The notes under the pieces: generated by a model
The model's input: only the letters and a program-made list of their open reading frames with translations
What the model was told of the DNA's origin: nothing
The model's database searches: none
Origin: OMOG01 sp041485845
GTDB lineage: Bacteria; Acidobacteriota; Terriglobia; Bryobacterales; Bryobacteraceae
Length of the DNA stretch: 8,401 nt
Assembly: GCA_041485845.1 (NCBI GenBank)
Contig: JBGPKH010000387.1
Span: 1-8,401, forward strand
Direction: 5' to 3'
Part shown: in pieces, positions 1 to 4,689 of the stretch
How the letters are laid out: every line of letters starts with the position of its first letter
Numbering within the stretch: the first letter of the stretch is position 1
Made by a program: the position numbers and the translations under genes

Positions 1-71
1 CGGGAAGTAACACGGCGCGCGGGATCTTCCAGCAGTTCACTCCTCTGTTCGGGGTGAGTTACTCGTTCTGA
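1..71 (+). CDS. C-terminal end of a probable outer-membrane beta-barrel protein (partial)
   Basis: The reading frame that starts at base 3 is open to a TGA at 69-71 and gives 22 residues. Its last seven, FGVSYSF, have hydrophobic or aromatic residues at positions -1, -3, -5 and -7 and a terminal Phe. This is the pattern of the C-terminal strand that the BAM complex recognises in outer-membrane beta-barrels. The 5' part lies outside the window, so the family (TonB-dependent receptor, porin or other) cannot be told. Frame 1 is also open to a stop at 57, but its product is Ser/Arg-rich and unconvincing. The gene would converge on the pilin gene across a spacer of about 146 bp. The call rests on a very short stretch. 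Confidence 0.45.
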   Translation, partial: GSNTARGIFQQFTPLFGVSYSF

Positions 72-86
72 GAAAAAAGTGATCGC

Positions 87-178
87 CACAGATAAACACA
101 GATAACACAGACAGAGACAATATTAGCCGCCGATGAACGCCGAAAGGAGTTTTAAGCCTGCACCACGAAGGAAACACG
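87..178. repeat. Cluster of three short degenerate intergenic repeat types
   Basis: Three repeat-like stretches lie in the gene-free spacer. Bases 87-112 are a decaying tandem of CACAGATAAA, CACAGATAA and CACAGAC with a 9-10 base period. Bases 126-143 read GCCGCCGATGAACGCCGA, with GCCGA flanking GATGAAC. Bases 161-178 read CACCACGAAGGAAACACG. From memory, sequences with these flavours (cacagataaacacagat, gccgatgaacgccga, accacgaaggcacgaag) recur between genes in several soil and sediment bacteria. I know no established function. The base composition is A/C-biased and clearly unlike the flanking genes. Confidence 0.5.
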
Positions 179-217
179 TCCAGTTTTGCGAAAGCCGGGC
201 TATGGCTAGGGGTGCTG

Positions 218-682
218 CTACCTCAACTCTTTGCTGTTGGCCGTCGCCGGCTCCGGCCCGTAGTTTTCCCGAATGACCATGCTCTGGTCCGAGTAAAACG
301 ACCGGCTGCCGCTGCTGCCATAGGTCTCCGGATTGGCGTTGATCTGGTATCCGCCCGGCACCGCGGTGAGAGTGAACTTATACCCCTGCTTGACCCCGTT
401 CGACAGATCGTTGCCGATGAGATCGGCGGACGCCGGACCAGCCGCGCCGCTGGCCGGGGGTCCCAGCTCGGCCAGCGAGGCGGCAAATTTCCCGTACTGC
501 GACTGGTATTGGACCTGGACCTGGTGAATCGTCTGCATCGCCTTGATGGCGGCGGTTTCCCGCATGTACATCTGGGTGCGATTGTACTTGGGGACTGCGA
601 TGGTGATGATGATCAGGATGATCGCGATCACGATCAACAACTCGATCAGGGAAAAGCCTCGGTGCTGTTTGCGGTTAGACAT
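218..682 (-). CDS. Type IV pilin / type II secretion pseudopilin-like protein (prepilin)
   Basis: This 154-residue protein starts at ATG 682 and has the class III prepilin signal. A short basic leader (residues 1-8, MSNRKQHR) precedes G9-F10, where prepilin peptidase (PilD) would cut and N-methylate the new Phe. Glu14, position +5 of the mature chain, is followed by a hydrophobic helix to about residue 30. That helix anchors the subunit in the inner membrane and forms the filament core. The rest is a small globular domain ending in a Gly/Ser/Tyr-rich part. It has no cysteine pair, so there is no classical disulfide-bonded D-loop. A purine-rich stretch (TTAGGGG) lies about 8-10 bases before the start. 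The gene stands 101 bp beyond the CoA-binding gene and may be transcribed on its own. Whether it is a major pilin, a minor pilin or a GspG-type pseudopilin cannot be decided here, since no assembly genes are in view. Confidence 0.9.
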   Translation of the reverse strand: MSNRKQHRGFSLIELLIVIAIILIIITIAVPKYNRTQMYMRETAAIKAMQTIHQVQVQYQSQYGKFAASLAELGPPASGAAGPASADLIGNDLSNGVKQGYKFTLTAVPGGYQINANPETYGSSGSRSFYSDQSMVIRENYGPEPATANSKELR

Positions 683-711
683 AAGGATGCCCCTAACATT
701 TTATGACGATT

Positions 712-751
712 GAATCCGGCGTGGCGTGGAGCGCATTTTGGAGCCGGAATC
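712..751. repeat. Imperfect inverted repeat between the CoA-binding gene and the pilin gene
   Basis: GAATCCGGC at 712-720 and GCCGGAATC at 743-751 can pair, with six perfect base pairs next to the loop, one mismatch and two more pairs. The loop is about 22 bases. It lies downstream of the CoA-binding gene and upstream of the pilin gene, both on the minus strand. It could weakly end the scp operon transcript or act in the pilin leader. No T-run follows on the minus strand, so it is not a standard intrinsic terminator. Confidence 0.3.
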
Positions 752-783
752 CGTAGGGATCCTTTGGCTTTGCAGTTTCCGGT

Positions 784-1185
784 CTACGACGCGTGGTCCA
801 GGCGGCGGTGGTCCTTGAGAATGCACCGGTCCATCACCACGGCAAGTCCTGCCGCCTCGGCCCGCCGTGCGGCCTCCTCGTGGAACACCCCCTCTTGCAT
901 CCAGATGGCCTTGGCGCCCTTTCGAATGGCCGCCTCCACGATCTCAGGCACAAACTCCGACCGCCGGAAAATGTCCACGATATCAATCGGCTCCGGGATC
1001 GAGTCGAGATCGGGATAACACCGCTCCCCTAATACCTCCCGCTCGTTCGGATTGACCGGGATGATGCGGTACCCCGACCGTTTCATGTATTCCGCTACCC
1101 CATAGCTCGGCCGGTAGCGCTTGCCGGACAGGCCCACCACCGCAATCGTCCGCGCGGTATCGAGTACTTCGCTGATTCGGCTCAT
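784..1185 (-). CDS. CoA-binding protein (YccU-like, CoA_binding_2 Rossmann domain)
   Basis: This 133-residue single-domain protein has a Rossmann-like fold. The N-terminal nucleotide-loop region reads IAVVGLSGKRYRPSYGVAEY (residues 14-33). VNPNE follows a second strand (44-48), WMQEGV is at 95-100, and the C-terminal motif MDRCILKDHRRL at 118-129 is typical of this family. The fold matches the CoA-binding domain of succinyl-CoA synthetase alpha subunits. The free-standing family is thought to bind CoA or acyl-CoA, but its physiological role is not settled. The length is normal. The ATG at 1185-1183 overlaps the TGA of the upstream pseudouridine synthase (1184-1182) in an ATGA arrangement, so translation is probably coupled. 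It is the last gene of the scpA-scpB-rluB operon. Confidence 0.9.
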   Translation of the reverse strand: MSRISEVLDTARTIAVVGLSGKRYRPSYGVAEYMKRSGYRIIPVNPNEREVLGERCYPDLDSIPEPIDIVDIFRRSEFVPEIVEAAIRKGAKAIWMQEGVFHEEAARRAEAAGLAVVMDRCILKDHRRLDHAS

Positions 1186-1937
1186 ACGGCTCCCTGCTGG
1201 TGCGGCGCCCCCTGCGTCCGTTGGATGGCTCGCTTGAGCTTTTTCACTTCCTCATCAGTCAGATAACGGAACTGTCCGGGCTTCACCGGGCCCAATTCGA
1301 TGGGGCCGATCCGCACTCTTCTTAACTTTTCGACCAGCCGTCCGAAATGCTTGAACATGAGGCGGATCTGCTGGTTGCGTCCCTCGAAAAGCTTCACCTC
1401 ATACCATGGATTCTCGGCCTGCTGCAAGAGTTTCAGCCCGGCCGGCATGGTCCGGCGGCCGGAAAGCGGCACGCCCTCCCGGAACTTCTGCTCCTGTTCC
1501 ACAGTGAGAGACCCGTTCACCTTCACTACGTAGGTCTTGGGCAGGTGCGTCGCCGCCGACATGATGCCGTTGGCGAGCTCGCCGTCGTTGGTCATCATCA
1601 GCAGACCTTCGCTGTGATAGTCCAGGCGTCCCACCGGGTACACCCGCTCCTTCACTCCGTGGAGCAATTCCATGACCGTGGCGCGACCCTCCGGATCGCT
1701 GACCGTGGTCACGGTATTGTTGGGCTTGTAAAGGGCGATATAAATCAGCCGCTTGGGCGGACGGAGCAGGCGACCATCCACCTTGATATGATCGCGCTCG
1801 AAGTCCGCTTTCGACCCGAGCTCCGTCACCACCGTGCCGTTCACCGAGACGCGGCCCTCCACGATGATCTTCTCCGCCTGGCGCCGGGAAGCGACTCCCG
1901 CCTGCGAGAGAATCTTCTGGAGCCGCTCCTCCGCCAT
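1182..1937 (-). CDS. rluB: rRNA pseudouridine synthase, RluB/RsuA family
   Basis: This 251-residue protein has an N-terminal S4 RNA-binding domain (about residues 3-60: RLQKILSQAGVASRR, then EGRVSVNG). The RsuA/RluB/E/F-type catalytic domain follows. Its active-site motif GRLDYHSEGLL contains the catalytic Asp106. KTYVVKV at 134-140 and EGRNQQIRLMF at 185-195 are further family motifs. Such enzymes isomerise uridine to pseudouridine in rRNA in the cytoplasm. RluB acts on 23S rRNA near position 2605 in E. coli, and this subgroup is the usual one found beside scpAB. The last 20 or so residues are basic and variable. The start ATG (1937-1935) shares one base with the scpB stop (TGATG), so translation is probably coupled. 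Substrate specificity between RluB and its paralogues is inferred from context, not proven. Confidence 0.92.
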   Translation of the reverse strand: MAEERLQKILSQAGVASRRQAEKIIVEGRVSVNGTVVTELGSKADFERDHIKVDGRLLRPPKRLIYIALYKPNNTVTTVSDPEGRATVMELLHGVKERVYPVGRLDYHSEGLLMMTNDGELANGIMSAATHLPKTYVVKVNGSLTVEQEQKFREGVPLSGRRTMPAGLKLLQQAENPWYEVKLFEGRNQQIRLMFKHFGRLVEKLRRVRIGPIELGPVKPGQFRYLTDEEVKKLKRAIQRTQGAPHQQGAV

Positions 1938-2815
1938 CAGTTCTCCCGCTCCTGGGTGACGGATGGGGTCGCCGCCGCAGGGTGTGACTCGGGCTCGGCG
2001 GGAGCGGGCTGCGCGGCAGAATGTGGTTCGAGTCCGGCGGTCTCCGCCGCGGCCGGCAGTTGGGACTCGCCGGATGACGGCTCCTCGGCCATGGTCTCCG
2101 CCGTCGCCGGTCCGGCTTCCGGAACCTCGCTCTCCGCGAACGCCATGCGGCGGATCTCTTCGAACTCCTTCAGCGAAGGCAGCTCGCTCAGATCCTTCAA
2201 TCCAAACTGGATCAGGAATTCCTTGGTGGTCTTGTACAGGATCGGCTTCCCGATCACGTTCTTGCGCCCAGCCGCCGCAATCAGCTTGCGATCGAGCAGC
2301 GTCTTGAGAACGCCGGCGCCCTGGACGCCGCGGATTTCCATGATCTCAGGCGCCGTCACCGGCTGTTTGTAGGCGATCACCGCCAGCGTCTCCAGCGCCG
2401 GGAGGGAAAGCTTGAGCGGCGGCTTGAGGCTCTTCACGAAGCTGCGGACGGCCTCATGATGCTCCGGCTTGGTGGCCATCTTGTAGCCGCCGGCGACTTC
2501 GCGGATGGTCACGCCATGCTCCGGTTTATCGAATTCCGCCACCAGTTGTTCGATCAGCGCGCGCACCCGCTCACTGGGCTGCTGCAACGCCGCGGCGATC
2601 TGGGCCAGCGTCAGCGGTTCCTCGGCCACATAGACCAGGGCTTCGAGGACGGCCTTGAGCTGCGCGTCTTCCACCGAAACCGGCGCCTCGGCCTCCGCTA
2701 CCGGTTCGGTGGAGGCCAGCAGATCCTCCATCGAAACCTCCGGTTCCGGCTGGTCAGGTTCTGCTTGGGGTTCCTGTGGGGCTACTTGGTCCGGGGGTGT
2801 TTCCAGTTCTTCCAT
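1937..2815 (-). CDS. scpB: Segregation and condensation protein B (ScpB)
   Basis: This 292-residue protein has the ScpB core of two winged-helix domains at about residues 48-222. Recognisable stretches are LEALVYVAEEPLTLAQIAAAL, GYKMATKPEH, LSLPALETLAVIAYKQPVTA (137-156) and EIRGVQGAGVLKTLLDRKLI (160-179). ScpB dimers bind the ScpA kleisin and help the SMC complex organise and segregate the chromosome. The core is flanked by an acidic Pro/Glu-rich leader (1-47) and an Ala/Pro/Glu-rich tail (about 225-292). Both look disordered and make the protein longer than the 180-230 residues usual for ScpB. The start lies 6 bp after the scpA stop, and the AGAAGG ribosome site overlaps that stop codon. 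This fits a coupled scpA-scpB pair. Confidence 0.95.
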   Translation of the reverse strand: MEELETPPDQVAPQEPQAEPDQPEPEVSMEDLLASTEPVAEAEAPVSVEDAQLKAVLEALVYVAEEPLTLAQIAAALQQPSERVRALIEQLVAEFDKPEHGVTIREVAGGYKMATKPEHHEAVRSFVKSLKPPLKLSLPALETLAVIAYKQPVTAPEIMEIRGVQGAGVLKTLLDRKLIAAAGRKNVIGKPILYKTTKEFLIQFGLKDLSELPSLKEFEEIRRMAFAESEVPEAGPATAETMAEEPSSGESQLPAAAETAGLEPHSAAQPAPAEPESHPAAATPSVTQEREN

Positions 2816-2821
2816 GCCTTC

Positions 2822-3610
2822 TCAGATGTAGTCTTTCTCGATGGCCGCAATGGGCTGGCCGGAGGCGAAGACCGCGTCGAAGCTGCTGTGCCGCCGGAGC
2901 GCGATTTCGCCGAATAAATCCTTTTGTGTCACCACCACGGCCTGCATCCGCACCATCTCCAGCACGGCCAGGAAGAGCGCGATCATGCGCCGCCGGGAGC
3001 GCTGCTGCTCGAAGATCCGCAGGATGAAGACCGGCTGGTCCTGGCCCACTTCCTCGAATCGCTCCTTGAGATAGCGCACCATGTCCGACACCGTGACATC
3101 GTTCGATTCCACCTCGTAGGCCGGCCGGTTCTTGGCGCGCTCCACCAGTTCGCCGAAAGCCTTGACCAGGTCGAAAAGCGTGATGGTGAGACCGGGATCG
3201 TCGTCTTCGGAGACGAATGCCTTGATCTGCGGATTCGACCAGACGTTCTCCTCGATCATGCGCTTCTGCTGTAGCATCTCGGCGGCGTTCTTGAACCGCT
3301 CGTGCTCCAGCAGACGGTCCACCAGCTCCTGCCGCGGGTCTTCCGAGTTGTCGCCGTCCTTTCCCAGGGCCGGATCGCGCGGCAGCAGCATCTTGGACTT
3401 GATGTGGATCAGGGTCGCCGCCATGTAAACGAATTCGGCGCCCAGATCGATATCCATCTCGCGCGCTTTGTCGATGTATTGCAGGTACTGGGCCGTGATG
3501 GTAGCGATGGGGATGTCCTTGATGTCGATCTGCTGCTTGCGGATCAGGTCCAGCAGCAGGTCCAACGGTCCCTCATAATGCTCCAGGTGAAAATTGAGCG
3601 GTGATGACAC
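2822..3610 (-). CDS. scpA: Segregation and condensation protein A (ScpA, kleisin)
   Basis: This 262-residue protein has a normal ScpA length. It opens with the family hallmark FHLEHYEGPLDLLLDLIRKQ (residues 7-26), then IDIKDIPIATITAQYLQYI, and EFVYMAATLIHIKSKMLLPR at 59-78, the part of the kleisin N-domain that contacts the SMC neck. A charged linker (about 80-165) follows. The C-terminal winged-helix part (about 190-262) includes FLAVLEMVRMQAVVVTQKDLFGEI. ScpA bridges the SMC heads and binds ScpB. The start is GTG at 3610-3608, chosen because it places the conserved opening at residue 7 and has a GAAAGG ribosome site just upstream. It is the first gene of the minus-strand operon and diverges from the ars operon. 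Confidence 0.95.
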   Translation of the reverse strand: MSSPLNFHLEHYEGPLDLLLDLIRKQQIDIKDIPIATITAQYLQYIDKAREMDIDLGAEFVYMAATLIHIKSKMLLPRDPALGKDGDNSEDPRQELVDRLLEHERFKNAAEMLQQKRMIEENVWSNPQIKAFVSEDDDPGLTITLFDLVKAFGELVERAKNRPAYEVESNDVTVSDMVRYLKERFEEVGQDQPVFILRIFEQQRSRRRMIALFLAVLEMVRMQAVVVTQKDLFGEIALRRHSSFDAVFASGQPIAAIEKDYI

Positions 3611-3631
3611 TGCCTTTCACGATAACATGCG

Positions 3632-3661
3632 GGCGGCTTTCAATTGGCCGCCGGAAGCCGC
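3632..3661. repeat. Hairpin with two alternative pairings upstream of scpA
   Basis: GCGGCTTTC (3633-3641) pairs with GGAAGCCGC (3653-3661) to form a nine-pair stem with one wobble and an 11-base loop. The same left arm can instead use GGCGGC (3632-3637) with GCCGCC (3647-3652), a six-pair stem with a 9-base loop. The two folds exclude each other. It sits 22-51 bases upstream of the scpA start, so it may be in the mRNA leader. No T-run follows on either strand, so a terminator is unlikely. Function unknown. Confidence 0.3.
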
Positions 3662-3858
3662 TCCGAGCCATTCAACTCTCCCAAAACCCTTCGCGAAACA
3701 GCCTCCGCCCCGCCAAGGCGGCGTAGAAAGCCCAGACGGCCGGCTGCCATGAGCATGAGAGCTTCGAGCCTCGTGAGGATCGGAACGAAAACCCCGGCGG
3801 CGAGGACATTGTAAGCGCCCTCACTAGTGGTCCAGTGTTGCCCAGTGGTGAAGGGGGC

Positions 3859-3888
3859 TTGACGGGCCGAGGCAGTCCATGATATCGT
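3859..3888 (+). promoter_or_regulatory. Candidate sigma-70-type promoter for the ars operon
   Basis: TTGACG (3859-3864) matches five of six bases of the -35 consensus. An 18-base spacer separates it from TATCGT (3883-3888), which matches four of six of the -10 consensus. The predicted start of transcription (about 3894-3896) is only a few bases before the arsR1 ATG at 3899. No Shine-Dalgarno sequence is visible in that gap, so the first gene may be translated from a leaderless or nearly leaderless mRNA. Confidence 0.5.
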
Positions 3889-3903
3889 TAATCGTCGAAT
3901 GGC
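3886..3903. promoter_or_regulatory. Candidate ArsR operator overlapping the arsR1 start
   Basis: The reverse complement of this stretch is GCCATTCGACGATTAACG. It agrees at 13 of 18 positions with bases 4280-4297, the palindrome between arsR1 and arsD, including the shared core TTCGACGA. It covers the end of the putative -10 box, the predicted transcription start and the first codon. A repressor bound here would block RNA polymerase. The symmetry is imperfect, and TTCGACGA also occurs inside arsA (5065-5072), so this assignment is tentative. Confidence 0.35.
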
Positions 3904-4258
3904 TATGAAATACAACACGAAGGTCGATACCGTCTGCTGCCCACCGGCCGAACCGCTGCCGCAGACGAACCTCCAAGCTCTTGAGGGGCCGGAAGCCGAC
4001 GAGGAACTGGCGAAGCTGGGCAAGGCCATCGGCCATCCGGCTCGCGTTTACATTCTTCGCTTGTTATCGCGCAAAGAGGCGCGTGTTTGCAGTCAGATCG
4101 TGGGTGAACTACCGCTCGCCCAGTCGACAGTCTCCGAGCACCTCAGAATTCTAAAGGACGCCGGATTGGTTCGTAGCAGTCAGGACGGGCCTCGGATCGG
4201 GTATTGCATCAACTACGAAACGCTTCGCAAGCTGAAAGCACTCGTAGCCATCATTTGA
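3899..4258 (+). CDS. arsR: ArsR/SmtB-family arsenic-responsive repressor (first copy)
   Basis: This 119-residue protein has the ArsR winged helix-turn-helix. AKLGKAIGHPARVYILRLLS (38-57) forms the opening helices, LAQSTVSEHLRILKDAGLV (73-91) holds the recognition helix, and RSSQDGPRIGYCIN (92-105) forms the wing. Cysteines are at 13, 14, 64 and 103. An N-terminal Cys-Cys pair plus a cysteine just before the HTH recalls the As(III) site described for Corynebacterium glutamicum ArsR (Cys15, Cys16, Cys55). The classical ELCVCD motif of E. coli ArsR is absent. Without arsenite it should repress the operon; arsenite binding should release it. ATG 3899 is taken as the start, with a second in-frame ATG at 3905. 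No ribosome site precedes either. It is the first gene of the ars operon. Confidence 0.92.
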   Translation: MAMKYNTKVDTVCCPPAEPLPQTNLQALEGPEADEELAKLGKAIGHPARVYILRLLSRKEARVCSQIVGELPLAQSTVSEHLRILKDAGLVRSSQDGPRIGYCINYETLRKLKALVAII

Positions 4259-4278
4259 GCTTTTTGGGTTTTGGAAAT

Positions 4279-4297
4279 CGCCTTTCGACGAAAGGCG
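4279..4297. promoter_or_regulatory. Perfect 19-bp palindrome between arsR1 and arsD
   Basis: CGCCTTTCG and CGAAAGGCG are exact reverse complements around a central A. The element lies in the 51-bp arsR1-arsD gap, and its last base is the first base of the arsD ribosome site (4297-4304). As DNA it could be an operator for the dimeric ArsR. As RNA it can fold into an eight-pair stem with a three-base loop that would sit against the ribosome site and could tune ArsD synthesis or processing. No T-run follows, so it is not an intrinsic terminator. Confidence 0.65.
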
Positions 4298-4304
4298 GAA
4301 GGAA
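4297..4304 (+). promoter_or_regulatory. Ribosome binding site that fixes the arsD start
   Basis: GGAAGGAA lies five bases before ATG 4310. It favours that ATG over the in-frame TTG at 4271, which lacks a comparable site and would run the coding sequence through the 4279-4297 palindrome. Confidence 0.6.
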
Positions 4305-4309
4305 CGGAT

Positions 4310-4678
4310 ATGAGCAAAGTAGAAGTCTTCGATCCCCCGATGTGCTGCTCAACGGGTGTGTGCGGCCCGAATGTCGATCCGGCGCTGGTGAGATTCACGG
4401 CGGATCTCCACTGGCTGGCGAACCAGAGGATCGCTGTCGAACGCTACAACCTGGCCCAGCAGCCGCAGGCTTTCGCCGCCAGCGAAGTCGTCCAGACGGC
4501 TCTCAAGCAGTACGGGAACGGGTGTCTGCCTCTGATCCTGCTGAATGGGGCGGTCATCAGCAAGGGCCGCTACCCGACTCGGGACGAATTGGCGCGATTG
4601 ACCGGCGTCGAGCCGGAGCAGCCGAGCCAGGCGCAGGCCGGCGCGAAGCTGCCAGTGATCAACACGCGTTGTTGTTAG
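4310..4678 (+). CDS. arsD: ArsD arsenite metallochaperone
   Basis: This 122-residue protein matches ArsD in length (about 120) and motif. FDPPMCCSTGVCGP places Cys12, Cys13 and Cys18 exactly at the positions of the As(III)/Sb(III) site known from E. coli plasmid R773 ArsD. Downstream, LKQYGNGCLPLILLNG (65-80) is the conserved thioredoxin-like core with Cys72. A vicinal Cys121-Cys122 pair ends the protein, whereas R773 ArsD has two such pairs. ArsD takes arsenite from cytosolic thiols and hands it to ArsA, raising ArsA's affinity, and it can act as a weak second repressor. ATG 4310 is chosen because it aligns the cysteines with the family and has a strong ribosome site. The stop lies 11 bp before arsA. 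Confidence 0.95.
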   Translation: MSKVEVFDPPMCCSTGVCGPNVDPALVRFTADLHWLANQRIAVERYNLAQQPQAFAASEVVQTALKQYGNGCLPLILLNGAVISKGRYPTRDELARLTGVEPEQPSQAQAGAKLPVINTRCC

Positions 4679-4689
4679 GAAGGCCCGAC

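Larger units (their letters stand above)
3611..3898. other. Divergent scpA-arsR1 intergenic region, with a possible minus-strand gene remnant
   Basis: These 288 bp separate the two divergent operons. They hold a hairpin beside scpA and the probable arsR1 promoter on the right. Between them, the minus strand is open from about 3840 down to a TGA at 3642-3640. Its conceptual product includes GVFVPILTRLEALMLMAAGR and a tail of about 35 residues. Its codons favour G or C at the third position, like the real genes here, and it would end about 29 bp before scpA. No complete start and no ribosome site are seen, and the family is not recognised. It could be the 3' remnant of a gene that once stood upstream of scpA, or chance in GC-rich DNA. 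Confidence 0.3.

Noticed and set aside
1347..2372. 341-residue plus-strand open frame opposite rluB and scpB
   Set aside because: It is the antisense of two well-supported genes, and its product is His/Arg/Leu/Ser-rich low-complexity sequence typical of shadows in GC-rich DNA.
3822..3829. CACTAGTG palindrome upstream of the ars promoter as an operator
   Set aside because: Only eight bases, upstream of the -35 box, and unrelated to the palindrome at 4279-4297.
3824..4036. Minus-strand open frame across the arsR1 promoter and 5' end
   Set aside because: It overlaps the strongly supported arsR1 and the promoter, and its N-terminal part reads as a shadow. Only the part left of about 3840, in another frame, is kept as a possible remnant.
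4271..4309. TTG-started 13-residue N-terminal extension of ArsD
   Set aside because: It runs through the 4279-4297 palindrome, lacks a ribosome site, and would shift the conserved Cys12/13/18 numbering. ATG 4310 has GGAAGGAA in place.
4204..4689. Open frame extending arsA upstream by 162 residues across the end of arsR1 and all of arsD
   Set aside because: It is Arg/Ser/Gly-rich, overlaps the cysteine-conserved arsD frame, and the family start is at ATG 4690 with a clear ribosome site.
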